Assembly (NCBI RefSeq): GCF_033783015.1
Contig: NZ_CP123907.1
Span: 1,240,001 to 1,304,000 of the forward strand
Origin: Corynebacterium sp. 21KM1197
GTDB taxonomy: Bacteria; Actinomycetota; Actinomycetes; Mycobacteriales; Mycobacteriaceae
Reading direction: 5' to 3'
DNA: 64,000 nt
Below the pieces are notes generated by a model that saw nothing but the letters and a program-made list of their open reading frames with translations, searched no databases and had not been told where the DNA came from. Of the stretch, positions 38,900 through 48,174 are shown piece after piece; the first letter of the stretch is position 1, and each line of letters begins with the position of its first letter. Both the position numbers and the translations under genes were made by a program.

Positions 38900-41554
38900 T
38901 TAATCCCACATAGCTTGAAGAAGTTTGGTGGTGCCAACTCCGGCAACCATTGAAAGTGCAAGTGGAATCCCCACACCAGCTATTAGAGGTGCTGTGACTG
39001 GAATGGCGGCGGCAGCCAGGCTTCCCGCTACCAAACCAGCTGCCCCACCAACCCCATTAGTAACCCATGCCTCAGTATGGTCCATGCCTCCTTCAATGTC
39101 CATCAACGCCCCCGCAACAACGCCTGCACCTCCAAAAACGTAACTGCTACGTCCTGCGGATTTTGCCCACCTATCAAATTCCCTCGCGGATTTTTCTGCC
39201 CCTTCTTCGGCTGCTTCTTTAGCGGACTTTTGAGCAGTTCTCTCAGCAAGACCTCGTGGGGTTTCCGTAAATACAGAATAAGTAGTACCTATGAAATCAG
39301 ACCTACCCAAGGAGGGGCCTTTAACCTCACCATATTTATCAATATATTCTTTCTTGGTAAGGTAATCGTCTTGCTTATTTATTTTCGGGTCGCCATTTTC
39401 ATCCCAATCTAATTCCCGAACTACAGATCGGTCTCCATTCGGTTTTTCATTGATCCAATCAGTATGGTTGAATATATCATCTTTCCCATACAAGAAAGTC
39501 CCATCATCCATCCGATACACAGGAGTATCCGCGCCCTCAACGTTTTTCGCGCCGTCGTGCCAGCGCCCCTGTTCGTCTTGGAACATGCCGTCATAAGGGT
39601 CTTGGGTGACCGTGCCGTTGTACCAGGTCTGGTCGTTCTCCCCCGTCTCGGGAGGAGATTCCACCAGCGTGTTATCAATCATCTGGGCTTGCTCTAGCCC
39701 ACCCTCGTCCTTCCACTCCAGGGACGCAACGGCCTCTTGCTGTCCCTCGGTATTGTTGTGCGTCCAATCCGAGGTACCGTCCCCGTTGGGGTGCTCGGTG
39801 ATATAGCCACCATTACCATCGGCAAAGGAGCGCTTATCCAATTCCCGGTTGTAATACCCGGGAACGGTCGTCCCCTGTGTGGGATCGGAGAATGTGCCAT
39901 CTCCGTTGTTGAACGGGTGGTTATCAATGTTAGAACCCTTGCTGGTTCCCGTGCGATTTGCCCAGTCTTGGCGATCTTGCTGCGGCAGATCCACCGCAGA
40001 GTTATTGATCGTCTTGAGGTTCGTGGGGCTTCCGTCCTCGTCCCACTGAACCTGGGAGAGGGATTCCTGCTTGGTGCCCTCCTTATTCGTCAGCGTCCAA
40101 TCCGTGCGCCCGGAACCATCTTGGCGGGGGTGCTCCGTGATGATTCTCCCGTCGTTCAGTTCCCAGGAGCGCTGCCCGGTCACCGGGTTCTTGCTCATGT
40201 TTTCCGGGTTCTTGGCCGGTTTATCGCTGGCGGGCTTGGTGGCGTCGTACTTATCCGGATCGGCCAGAATCGGTAGCGCCGTGGTGCGCTCCGGGTCCAC
40301 CACCTGTATGAGTTCCCCGGTTTCAGGATCTATCTCAAAGTACGTGGGTACCTCTCTACCCAGTGCGTCATAGGCCCACGGGGCCTTCACATGTTTCGTC
40401 ACATTACCCTGGGCGTCGAGCACGTCCACGGAACCATCAGGGTTTTCCACCACGAGCCCGCCCGGAGGAACCTCAAGATCATAGCGATACTCGCGGGGAG
40501 ATTCCGGGCCCTCCAGCAGGATCAGGGATTGCTCCCGCCCATTGCCCCAGTCCAGGTCTCCCTGCCAGGAACGGTTACGGCGGCGTCGCTCCAGCACGCC
40601 TATGCCACCGATGGCCGCACCCACTGCACCCAGCGGAGCCACCGGAAGTTCATTCGTCTCTTCCTCGGCCTCGGGTTCTGCGGCCGGTTCGTCCTGCGAT
40701 GGGACTGAGGGAGGCACAGCAGGCGCAGTGGTCTCGGTTTCCGTCGGAACAGCGCTTTCCTCGGCGGCATTCTCCGGCTCCGGGGTCAGCACCCTGCCGC
40801 GCAGGTCCTCCTGTACCTCCACGATCTTTTCCCCGGTTGCCGGGTTCGTCCGCACCACCTCGCCGGTGGCGCGACCGTCCTCGCCCACCACGGCCTGCGT
40901 TCCGTTGCCAATATCGGCCACCTGCACCGTGCGCGGCTGACCATCATCACCGCGTACTTCCTCCTGCCAGAGAGGAATCGTGGGGATATTGGAGCGAGCG
41001 CTATCTGCGGCGGAGGGCCCCTCGGGCTGCGTGTTTCCTAGTTCGCTTCCGCCCCTGCGCGATTCACCCAACGGCCCCAGGCGCATGTCTTGCTCATACT
41101 GCGAGGGGGTGCGCCCGGAATCGTCCCAACGGTGAGTCCGCTCGTGCCCGGTTGCACCCTCGTCCCAGCGATGAGTGCGTTGGTGCCCTTGGCTTGCCCC
41201 ATCGTCCCAGCGGTGCTCGCGCCCGTACATGGGGCCGGAATCCTCCTGGCCGGTGGCCCCGTTTGTTCCGGGTTGTTCGGCAGCGGGCGGGGTGACGTTC
41301 TGCTGACCGCCATTGTCGGGGCCGCTGGGCCCGCCCACGCACACGTAGGGCGGCCACGCTCCCGGCCCGGGTTCCTGACCCGGGTGGGAGGCCCGCCATA
41401 GTGCCTCCATCGTGGCATTATGGGCTGCGGTTTCCCGAGCGCAGCGTTCCTCCGGGGTCTCCGCGTGGGCATATGGCGTTCCCAGCGCCAAGCCCGCTCC
41501 TAACGCTAGAAGAATAGCGCCGCGCAACGGCGCGCTCTCTACCTGTTTCCTCAT
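38900..41554 (-). CDS. Large exported modular protein with C-terminal glycine-zipper domain; candidate pore-forming polymorphic toxin
   Basis: 884 residues. Order: Sec signal peptide (1-31, cleavage after YAHA); linker with three HRWDD/EG repeats (114-148); Pro/Glu-rich region (255-305); a glycine-rich hydrophobic stretch followed by RRRR (304-326); the actinobacterial module APWAYDALGREVPTYFEID ... ILADP (391-432), which I associate with exported polymorphic toxins; three imperfect repeats with TEHP.. DGxxDWT.. WDEDG (about 471-525, 584-636, 697-733); an Ala/Glu/Lys helix (765-800); and a glycine-zipper hydrophobic C-terminus (804-875). DNA for residues after about 680 is AT-rich, while the rest matches the genome, suggesting an exchanged tip. 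Three membrane paralogues follow. A structural surface protein is the main alternative. Confidence 0.65.
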   Translation of the reverse strand: MRKQVESAPLRGAILLALGAGLALGTPYAHAETPEERCARETAAHNATMEALWRASHPGQEPGPGAWPPYVCVGGPSGPDNGGQQNVTPPAAEQPGTNGATGQEDSGPMYGREHRWDDGASQGHQRTHRWDEGATGHERTHRWDDSGRTPSQYEQDMRLGPLGESRRGGSELGNTQPEGPSAADSARSNIPTIPLWQEEVRGDDGQPRTVQVADIGNGTQAVVGEDGRATGEVVRTNPATGEKIVEVQEDLRGRVLTPEPENAAEESAVPTETETTAPAVPPSVPSQDEPAAEPEAEEETNELPVAPLGAVGAAIGGIGVLERRRRNRSWQGDLDWGNGREQSLILLEGPESPREYRYDLEVPPGGLVVENPDGSVDVLDAQGNVTKHVKAPWAYDALGREVPTYFEIDPETGELIQVVDPERTTALPILADPDKYDATKPASDKPAKNPENMSKNPVTGQRSWELNDGRIITEHPRQDGSGRTDWTLTNKEGTKQESLSQVQWDEDGSPTNLKTINNSAVDLPQQDRQDWANRTGTSKGSNIDNHPFNNGDGTFSDPTQGTTVPGYYNRELDKRSFADGNGGYITEHPNGDGTSDWTHNNTEGQQEAVASLEWKDEGGLEQAQMIDNTLVESPPETGENDQTWYNGTVTQDPYDGMFQDEQGRWHDGAKNVEGADTPVYRMDDGTFLYGKDDIFNHTDWINEKPNGDRSVVRELDWDENGDPKINKQDDYLTKKEYIDKYGEVKGPSLGRSDFIGTTYSVFTETPRGLAERTAQKSAKEAAEEGAEKSAREFDRWAKSAGRSSYVFGGAGVVAGALMDIEGGMDHTEAWVTNGVGGAAGLVAGSLAAAAIPVTAPLIAGVGIPLALSMVAGVGTTKLLQAMWD
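41110..41215 (-). repeat. HRWDDG repeats in the large exported protein
   Basis: Three in-frame copies of a 13-14-codon unit with the core HRWD(D/E)(G/S), at residues 114-148 of the protein. Possible binding or spacer region after the signal peptide. Confidence 0.6.
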
Positions 41555-41568
41555 CGCTGATCCCCTTT

Positions 41569-41829
41569 TTACTTGGCCGTCGCCCGAGTCCAGAGCGTGG
41601 TAAAGCCTGACACCATGAGCCCGCCGCCAATAATCATGAGAACCACGTAGAAGAACATCACCTGCACGTATCCGTGCTCCTTAATAGGGCCGTCGAGGTA
41701 CTGCGACCACGTCAGGGTGGCAATCATCATCGCCACACCCAGGCACAGATTGGCAATGGGAATCCATAGCGGCGTGCGCTGCGGTTTGCGCGCGGTAGCC
41801 TTGGTTACTTCGATGGGGTATTCACTCAT
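41569..41829 (-). CDS. Small two-helix membrane protein in the toxin-like operon
   Basis: 86 residues from the ATG at 41829, with AGGAGG six bases upstream (adjacent ATG at 41832 also possible). A short basic cytosolic N-terminus (KATARKPQRTP) is followed by two transmembrane helices (about residues 20-42 and 55-80). It lies 12 bases after the MspA-like gene and 14 before the large exported protein, so the three form one unit. GC content matches the genome. No family recognised; a chaperone or export helper is possible. Confidence 0.65.
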   Translation of the reverse strand: MSEYPIEVTKATARKPQRTPLWIPIANLCLGVAMMIATLTWSQYLDGPIKEHGYVQVMFFYVVLMIIGGGLMVSGFTTLWTRATAK

Positions 41830-41841
41830 CATTGCCCTCCT

Positions 41842-42759
41842 TTACCTAATGCGCTGCGGATCGCCGTACACGTTCACCGCATCAATAGAGGTGGGGCTGA
41901 CCGTGGAAATCGTCACGTAAGAGCGCACCGTCACCGGCCCAGCGCACCCATTGACCTGAAGATGAGCACCGGTGAAGCCACCGGCGGCGCGCTTGTATTC
42001 CTTATCAATGGGCATAGAAACCAAGGCCACGTTGGTGATCTTGCCGGGCTGCAAGTGCCCCTTGATTGCGGGCGAGACCTCCGCCTTAGCGTCTACTCCC
42101 CCTTCGAGTTTTCCGGTGGCATCCGCGCCTGCCTCCAATTTGCCGGTGGCATCGGCCCCACCCTCAACCTTGGCCGTGGCATCCGCTCCCGCTTCGGTTT
42201 TTACCTTGCCGTCCGCCCCCACCTGAACATTCCCCTCCGGCAGGTTCACCGATACGCTCGGCCCAGCCTCTCCACCGACACCCACATTCGGGCCACCCTC
42301 CAGGCCACCGGAAACGCTAGGACCACCCTCGATACCGCCGGATATACTGGGTCCACCCTCCACACCACCGCTCACTCGCGGGGCAACGCCCACTGTCCCG
42401 GCAACCTCATAGTCCACGCCCGTGGAAATATCCACGCCGCAACCCACCTGGTACCCGGCCTCAAAAACCGCGCCTTGCAGCTCCGGTTCCCCCTGTCCGG
42501 TGATCCACACCTTGGCCTTGAGGCTGCCAAAGCTCTCCCCCGTGGTGGCCGCCGAATCCAGCGGCGGGGCCACGTTGATGACCTCATCCTTCTTTTCCGC
42601 GTGGAGCACCCAGCCGTCCTCGGTGGTCTTTTCCACGTAGCGGTTCTCCAGGGCTTTCTCACCACCAAAGGGAGCTGCGGGCCAGGGCACCACGTCCACC
42701 ACGGGTGCGGCATGAACCGCCCCGGCACTCATCGAGGTAAGCACGCCAGTGATCTCCAT
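41842..42759 (-). CDS. MspA-family porin-like protein with glycine-rich repeat insertion; signal peptide possibly frameshifted
   Basis: The two ends match MspA-type mycomembrane porins: SLKAKVWITGQGEPELQG and VFEAGYQVGCGVDIS (78-112) and, near the C-terminus, QVNGCAGPVTVRSYVTIS (269-285) with DAVNVYGD. Between them lies an insertion of two repeat sets (129-160, SGGxEGGPS; 191-225, GADATxKxE). As annotated from the ATG at 42759 the signal peptide is short and acidic. Another ATG at 42782, with GGAGG eight bases upstream, encodes a basic MGHGRSRAWRSLACL in another frame that would join naturally if one base were inserted or lost. Head of the toxin-like operon. Confidence 0.7.
   Translation of the reverse strand: MEITGVLTSMSAGAVHAAPVVDVVPWPAAPFGGEKALENRYVEKTTEDGWVLHAEKKDEVINVAPPLDSAATTGESFGSLKAKVWITGQGEPELQGAVFEAGYQVGCGVDISTGVDYEVAGTVGVAPRVSGGVEGGPSISGGIEGGPSVSGGLEGGPNVGVGGEAGPSVSVNLPEGNVQVGADGKVKTEAGADATAKVEGGADATGKLEAGADATGKLEGGVDAKAEVSPAIKGHLQPGKITNVALVSMPIDKEYKRAAGGFTGAHLQVNGCAGPVTVRSYVTISTVSPTSIDAVNVYGDPQRIR
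42085..42381 (-). repeat. Glycine-rich tandem repeats inside the MspA-like gene
   Basis: Two sets of 10-codon repeats: about four of SGG(V/I/L)EGGPS type, then four of GADATxKxE(G/A) type, replacing the compact middle of the porin family. Confidence 0.7.
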
Positions 42760-42965
42760 GCACGCGATCTTCCATGCCCCATATTCACAACCTCCAGCCG
42801 ATGCGAGCCCTGAATACTATGTCTTGCAACACTAATCACATGAGGCCACACAAGTAAAGGGTTTCCGTATATTTATTTTCATCATCGGCACTAATAGCCA
42901 ACTGTGTTGTGCAGCCCCGAGCCCCAGGCAGCGCCCCAGCACCACGTCTCAACACCCCCAAGCAC

Positions 42966-42993
42966 ACAAAAGGCGGTGCCACCCGGCACCGCC
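42966..42993 (-). terminator. Rho-independent terminator after hisS
   Basis: On the minus strand a perfect 9-bp stem GGCGGTGCC / GGCACCGCC with a short loop is followed by TTTTGTG, 27 bases after the hisS stop. The remaining gap up to the MspA-like gene is AT-rich and holds the likely island promoter. Confidence 0.75.
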
Positions 42994-43019
42994 CCGCGCT
43001 CACAAACCCCCAGAAAAAC

Positions 43020-44297
43020 CTACTCCCCCAAAACCTCCCGCACGGCCCCCACCACGGCTTCCAGCGCCACGTCCTTCTGCTCGTGCGCCGCCAGGTTCTT
43101 CACCGCCACGGTTCCGGCCTCGATCTCCTGATCCCCCAGCACCAGGGCCACCTTGGCCCCCGCCCGGTCGGCCCCCTTCATCGCGCCCTTCAATCCGCGA
43201 TCCCCATAGGCCATATCGGCCCGCACCCCGGCCACGCGCAGGTCATTGATCATCCGAGCCATCACCCGCTTAGCCGAGGCCCCTAGTGCCACGCCGTACA
43301 CCTCCACGCGCGGAGCGCTCAGGTCGATCCCCTCGGCTTCCAGGGCCAGCACGGTGCGATCCACGCCCAGCCCGTACCCAATGCCGGAGAGGTCTTGGCC
43401 GCCCAGTTGAGCCAGCAGGCCGTCGTAACGCCCACCCCCGCCGATGCCGGACTGCGCGCCCAGGCCATCGTGAACGAACTCAAAGCAGGTCTTGGTGTAA
43501 TAGTCCAGGCCGCGCACCAGGCGCGGGTTCACCACGTACTCCACGCCCATGTCGTCGAGGAGCCCGGTCACGGTCTCAAAGTGCTCGCGGCTCTCGGCGG
43601 AGAGGTGATCGAGCATGAGCGGGGCGTTCTCCACCATCTCGCGTACCTCGGGGCGCTTATCGTCGAGCACGCGCAGGGGGTTGATCTCCGCGCGGCGGCG
43701 GGTTTCCTCATCGAGCGGCAGGTCAAAGAGGAACTGTTGAAGTTTCTCCCGGTACTGCGGGCGGCAGGTGTTATCCCCGAGGCTGGTGAGTTCCAGACGG
43801 AAGCCGCTGAGTCCCAGGGCGCGGTAACTGCGGTCGGCCAGGGCGATGATCTCGGCGTCGAGGGCCGGATCGTCCACGCCGATAGCCTCCACGCCCACCT
43901 GCTGCAACTGGCGGTAGCGCCCCGCCTGGGGGCGCTCGTAGCGGAAGAAGGGCCCGGCGTAGCAGAGTTTGGCGGGGAGTTGGCCGCGATCCAGGTGGTG
44001 CTCGATCACCGCGCGCATGACCCCCGCTGTGCCCTCGGGCCGCAGGCTCACCGAGCGCCCGCCGCGATCGGCAAAGGTGTACATCTCCTTGGTCACCACG
44101 TCGGTGGACTCGCCTACGCCGCGGGCAAAAAGTTCCGTTTCCTCAAAGACCGGCAGTTCGATGTGCTCGAACCCGGCGGTGCGGGCCTGCTGCACAAAGG
44201 TATCGCGCACCCGCACGAATCCCGCCGAGGTCGGGGGGACGTAATCGGGCACGCCCTTGGGGGCCTTATGGGCTTGGTACTTCTTCTTTTCGCTCAC
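43020..44297 (-). CDS. hisS: Histidyl-tRNA synthetase
   Basis: Charges tRNA-His. The 425-residue protein has class II motif 2 ([20 protein letters not shown]), the histidine-binding region [20 protein letters not shown] and [14 protein letters not shown], and a C-terminal anticodon domain ([14 protein letters not shown]). It lies 10 bases after the metallo-beta-lactamase-fold gene and ends in a clear terminator. Confidence 0.97.
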   Translation of the reverse strand: MSEKKKYQAHKAPKGVPDYVPPTSAGFVRVRDTFVQQARTAGFEHIELPVFEETELFARGVGESTDVVTKEMYTFADRGGRSVSLRPEGTAGVMRAVIEHHLDRGQLPAKLCYAGPFFRYERPQAGRYRQLQQVGVEAIGVDDPALDAEIIALADRSYRALGLSGFRLELTSLGDNTCRPQYREKLQQFLFDLPLDEETRRRAEINPLRVLDDKRPEVREMVENAPLMLDHLSAESREHFETVTGLLDDMGVEYVVNPRLVRGLDYYTKTCFEFVHDGLGAQSGIGGGGRYDGLLAQLGGQDLSGIGYGLGVDRTVLALEAEGIDLSAPRVEVYGVALGASAKRVMARMINDLRVAGVRADMAYGDRGLKGAMKGADRAGAKVALVLGDQEIEAGTVAVKNLAAHEQKDVALEAVVGAVREVLGE

Positions 44298-44307
44298 CCC
44301 CCATACT

Positions 44308-44931
44308 CTAGCCTCCCAGGCGCAGCAGATAGGGGTTGGTGGCCCGCTCGTGGCTCACGGTGGTCTCCGAGCCGTGCCCGGGCAGCACCCGCAGGTGCTC
44401 CGGCAGGTCGGCCACCGGCCCGCGCAGGGTGTTCAGCATGGCCTCGGGATCGGACCCCGGCAGGTCGATGCGCCCGATTCCGCCGCGAAAGAGCACGTCC
44501 CCGCTCCAGCACACCTCCTTACCCACCAGCAGCACGCTGCCGGGGGAATGTCCGGGCGCGGGCACCACCCGGTAATTTTCTCCCGCAATGCGCACCTCCT
44601 CGCCCAGCTTTTCGACGTCCCGAATGGGCACCATCGAGGCGACGTCGAAAAGCTCCCGCAGCAGCGGGCCGCCGTCCAGCATGGGCTCATCGGCCGGGTG
44701 AACGTGCACGGGCACGCCGAACTCCTGGGAGAGTTCACCGGCATCGCGCAGGTGGTCGATGTGGCCGTGGGTGAGCACGATGGAGGTGATCGGCACGCCC
44801 GCGCGCTCTATCTCCCGGCGCACCAGGGCGGCCGCGCCCATGCCGGGGTCGATCACCGTGGCCTCCGCCTCCCCGAGGGCGAGGTAGCAGTTTGTTTCCA
44901 GGGGACCACAGGTGAGCGTGAGAATCTTCAT
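44308..44931 (-). CDS. Metallo-beta-lactamase-fold hydrolase (glyoxalase II-like)
   Basis: 207 residues with the zinc motif [15 protein letters not shown], later [11 protein letters not shown] and a C-terminal [14 protein letters not shown]. The opening [16 protein letters not shown] is typical of the small glyoxalase II-like group. Its substrate is not certain; hydroxyacylglutathione is unlikely since actinobacteria use mycothiol. Sits upstream of hisS on the same strand and divergent from the peptidyl-prolyl isomerase gene. Confidence 0.88.
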   Translation of the reverse strand: MKILTLTCGPLETNCYLALGEAEATVIDPGMGAAALVRREIERAGVPITSIVLTHGHIDHLRDAGELSQEFGVPVHVHPADEPMLDGGPLLRELFDVASMVPIRDVEKLGEEVRIAGENYRVVPAPGHSPGSVLLVGKEVCWSGDVLFRGGIGRIDLPGSDPEAMLNTLRGPVADLPEHLRVLPGHGSETTVSHERATNPYLLRLGG

Positions 44932-44997
44932 GCCTCAACGCTACAATATGACCGATACCCAGTCCCCCAACCGAGGAATCCGAGGTCATACACCGGG

Positions 44998-45843
44998 ATG
45001 AATAATCAACAGCGAGGCCAAGAGGCCCTCCAACAACTCGATCGAGCCCTGCGCGGCCGCGATCGCGCCGAAAAGACCAAGCCGCTCATGGTGGTGCTCA
45101 TGGCCGCCGTGGCAATCCTGGTGCTGGTGGGCGGCATCGTCTACGCCGCCACCCGCGACGGCGGCGATACCTCCGCCGAGGGCTCCACCGATACCAGCGT
45201 GGATGAACTGCCCACCCCGGAGATTCTGGCGATGTCCCGCGAAACCCCGCTGGAGAATACCGTGACCTGCGAGTACCCGGACTCCGGCGAGGCCGCCAAG
45301 CAGGTGAGCAAGCCGCAGACCAAGGACGTGCCCACCACCGGCACCGCCACGGTAACGCTGAACACCAGCCAGGGCGAGATCGGCCTGGAACTGGATCGCT
45401 CCGTGTCCCCCTGCACCGTCAATGCCATCACGCACCTGGCCAAGGAAAAGTATTACGATGACACCGTGTGCCACCGCATGACCAACGATGGCATCTACGT
45501 GCTGCAATGCGGCGATCCCTCCGGCTCCGGCGCAGGCGGCCCCGGCTTTAGCTTTGCCGACGAATACCCCACGGATTCCCCCGAGGGCGAGGAAACCCGC
45601 GTGACCTACCCCCGTGGCTCCCTGGCGATGGCCAATTCCGGCCCGGACACCAACGGCTCCCAGTTCTTCCTGAACTACCAGGATTCCCCGCTCCCACCCG
45701 CCTACACCTACTTCGGACAGATCAATGACAAGGGCCTGGAGACCCTGGATAAGATCGCGGAGAACGGTATTACCCCCGGTGCGAGCCCGAACGACGGCGC
45801 CCCGGCCGAGGAGGTCAAGATCACCAGCGCCACGGTTTCTTAA
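44998..45843 (+). CDS. Membrane-anchored cyclophilin-type peptidyl-prolyl isomerase
   Basis: 281 residues from the ATG at 44998: a charged N-terminus (about 32 residues), one transmembrane helix (VVLMAAVAILVLVGGIVYAA), a linker, and an extracytoplasmic cyclophilin domain with LAKEKYYDDTVCHRMTNDGI, RGSLAMANSGPDTNGSQFFL and YTYFGQINDKGLETLDKI. Two cysteines in the domain may pair. The larger upstream frame is antisense to the neighbouring hydrolase. A TACAAT hexamer at 44944-44949 may be its -10. Followed by a strong terminator. Confidence 0.93.
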   Translation: MNNQQRGQEALQQLDRALRGRDRAEKTKPLMVVLMAAVAILVLVGGIVYAATRDGGDTSAEGSTDTSVDELPTPEILAMSRETPLENTVTCEYPDSGEAAKQVSKPQTKDVPTTGTATVTLNTSQGEIGLELDRSVSPCTVNAITHLAKEKYYDDTVCHRMTNDGIYVLQCGDPSGSGAGGPGFSFADEYPTDSPEGEETRVTYPRGSLAMANSGPDTNGSQFFLNYQDSPLPPAYTYFGQINDKGLETLDKIAENGITPGASPNDGAPAEEVKITSATVS

Positions 45844-45853
45844 AAACCAGATT

Positions 45854-45882
45854 ATCCCCGCCGAACGGCGGGGATTTCTTTA
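45854..45882 (+). terminator. Terminator after the peptidyl-prolyl isomerase
   Basis: A perfect 9-bp stem ATCCCCGCC / GGCGGGGAT with a GAAC loop, followed by TTTCTTT, ten bases after the stop. It may also serve the converging rel gene. Confidence 0.85.
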
Positions 45883-45886
45883 TGCC

Positions 45887-48169
45887 CTAATTGGTCACCC
45901 GGTACACATCAAACACGCCCTCGGTATTGCGCAGCGTGGTCACCAACGCACCAAGCTGCTTGGTGTCCGAGACCGCAAAGGTAAACCGAATGGTGGCAAT
46001 ATGATCCTCGGAGGCCTGGGAGTTCATGGCCATCACGGAAAGTTTCTGCTCCGTGATGGAGCGGGTGAGGTCCATGAGCAGCCCCTCCCTATCCAGGGCC
46101 TCCACCTGCAAGGTGGCGCTGAACACGGAGCCCTTTTGCTCCCCGGCCCAGGCCACGGTGATCAGCCTTTGGGTCTCGGCTCGCAGTTTCTCCGCGTTGG
46201 TGCAGTCCGTGCGATGCACCGATACCCCGCCTCCACGGGTGACAAAGCCAAAGATGTCATCGCCAGGCACCGGCTGGCAGCACTTGGCCAGTTTGGCCAT
46301 CACATCCGGGCTGCCCTCCACCAGGATTCCCGAATTATCCACCGTGGCGGTGGGCTTGGCATTGACAATCTCGGAGAAGGGGGTGCGATTGACCAGCTCG
46401 TCCTCGGCGGCCTCCTGATCCCCGAACACCGCCATGAGGCGGTGCGCCACCTGCTGCGCGGAGATGGTGCCCGCGCCGATGGCGGTATAGAGGGCGTCCA
46501 CGTCCGGGTAGTGCAGTTCCGCCGCCACCGTTTTCATGGACTGGGCGGTAAAGAGCCGGTGCAGGGGCAGGCCGCCGCGCTGCACCTCGGCGGCCAGGGC
46601 GTCGCGCCCGGCCTCCAGGTGTTCCTCGCGGCGCTCCTTGCTGAACCACTGGCGAATCTTGGCCTTGGCCCGGCCGGAGACCACAAAGTCCTGCCAGTCC
46701 CGGGAGGGCCCGGCGTTTTCATCCTTGGAGGTGAAGATCTCCACCCGATCGCCGGACTTGAGCTTGGTTTCCAGGGCCACCAGTTTGCCGTTGATCTTGG
46801 CCCCGATGCAGCGGTGCCCCACCTCCGTGTGTACTGCGTAGGCAAAGTCGATGGGGGTGGAGTCCACCGGCAGGTTCACCACGTCCCCCTTGGGGGTAAA
46901 GGCAAAGATCTGCTTGGTGGTGAGGTCATAGCGCAGGGAGTCAAGGAACTCGTTGGGGTCTGCGGCCTCCTTTTGCCAGTCGAGGAGTTGGCGCATCCAG
47001 GCCATCTGATCCACCTCGGCCTGATCGCCCTTGTGGGAACCCTTGGTCTCCTTGTAGCGCCAGTGCGCGGCAATGCCAAACTCGGCGTTGTAGTGCATCT
47101 CATGGGTGCGCACCTGCACCTCCAGGGGCCGCCCGGAGTTGGTCATCACGGTGGTGTGCAGGGACTGATACACCCCGAAGCGCGGGGCGGAGATATAGTC
47201 CTTGAACCGCCCCGGCATGGCGGAAAATAGCGCGTGTACCACGCCGATGGCGGCATAGCAGTTATGCACGTTATCCACCAGCACGCGCACGCCCACCAGG
47301 TCAAAGATCTCATCGAAGCTATGACCGCGCACGATCATCTTCTGGTAAATGGACCAGTAGTGCTTGGGACGGCCCATCACCTCCGCCTCGATGTTGTTCT
47401 CCCGCAGCGACTCCTCTAACTGCTCCTTGATCTCGGCCAGGGCACGGTCGCGCTGCGGGGCGCGATCGGCCACCAGGCGCACGATCTCGTCATACTTCTT
47501 GGGATAAAGGATGGCAAAGGAAAGATCCTCCAGCTCCCATTTCACGCTGGCCATGCCCAGGCGATGTGCCAGGGGCGCGATCACGTCGAGCGTCTGCTTG
47601 GCCTTCTTGGCCTGCTTCTCCGGGGGCAAAAAGCGCATGGTGCGCATGTTGTGCAGGCGATCCGCCACCTTAATCACCAGCACGCGGGGATCCTGGGACA
47701 TCGCCACGATCATCTTGCGGATCGTCTCCGCCTCCGCCGCAGCGCCCAGGGCCACCTTGTCGAGCTTGGTCACCCCATCGACCAGGCGGGCCACCTCCTC
47801 GCCAAAGTCCCCGGTGAGATCCTCCAGGCTGTACTCGGTGTCCTCCACCGTATCGTGCAGCAGCGCGGCCACCAGGGTGGTGGTATCCATGCCCATCTCG
47901 GCGGCGATGGTGGCCACCGCCAGGGGGTGCGTGATGTACGGCTCCCCGGACTTGCGGTACACCCCCTCGTGCAGGCGCTCCGCGGTGGCATAGGCGCGAT
48001 CAAGCAGTTCCCCGTCCGCCTTGGGGTGAAACTGCCGGTGAATACTCAGCAGCGGGTCCAACACTGGATTGACCTTGGTGCGGTTGCCGGTGAGGCTGCG
48101 GGCCAAACGCGCGGACATGCCGCGCACTCCCACGGCGGCACGGGGTTTATTGGGGCGATCCTGCGTCAT
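45887..48169 (-). CDS. rel: Bifunctional (p)ppGpp synthetase/hydrolase (Rel/RSH)
   Basis: Stringent-response enzyme of 760 residues. Hydrolase HD domain with [16 protein letters not shown], and [17 protein letters not shown]; synthetase domain with [13 protein letters not shown] and [15 protein letters not shown] domain ([20 protein letters not shown]); the zinc-finger/helical region with [20 protein letters not shown]-terminal ACT domain. All hydrolase motifs are present, so the enzyme is probably bifunctional. Lies six bases downstream of apt. Confidence 0.96.
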   Translation of the reverse strand: MTQDRPNKPRAAVGVRGMSARLARSLTGNRTKVNPVLDPLLSIHRQFHPKADGELLDRAYATAERLHEGVYRKSGEPYITHPLAVATIAAEMGMDTTTLVAALLHDTVEDTEYSLEDLTGDFGEEVARLVDGVTKLDKVALGAAAEAETIRKMIVAMSQDPRVLVIKVADRLHNMRTMRFLPPEKQAKKAKQTLDVIAPLAHRLGMASVKWELEDLSFAILYPKKYDEIVRLVADRAPQRDRALAEIKEQLEESLRENNIEAEVMGRPKHYWSIYQKMIVRGHSFDEIFDLVGVRVLVDNVHNCYAAIGVVHALFSAMPGRFKDYISAPRFGVYQSLHTTVMTNSGRPLEVQVRTHEMHYNAEFGIAAHWRYKETKGSHKGDQAEVDQMAWMRQLLDWQKEAADPNEFLDSLRYDLTTKQIFAFTPKGDVVNLPVDSTPIDFAYAVHTEVGHRCIGAKINGKLVALETKLKSGDRVEIFTSKDENAGPSRDWQDFVVSGRAKAKIRQWFSKERREEHLEAGRDALAAEVQRGGLPLHRLFTAQSMKTVAAELHYPDVDALYTAIGAGTISAQQVAHRLMAVFGDQEAAEDELVNRTPFSEIVNAKPTATVDNSGILVEGSPDVMAKLAKCCQPVPGDDIFGFVTRGGGVSVHRTDCTNAEKLRAETQRLITVAWAGEQKGSVFSATLQVEALDREGLLMDLTRSITEQKLSVMAMNSQASEDHIATIRFTFAVSDTKQLGALVTTLRNTEGVFDVYRVTN

Positions 48170-48174
48170 GGAGA

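Noticed and set aside
38900..41554. Rhs/YD-repeat toxin or type VII (WXG/LXG) substrate
   Set aside because: No YD repeats, no Rhs core autoproteolysis site, no WXG or LXG domain; instead a Sec signal peptide is present.
44257..44997. N-terminal extension of the peptidyl-prolyl isomerase
   Set aside because: Antisense to the hydrolase gene; the ATG at 44998 leads directly into a membrane-anchor N-terminus.
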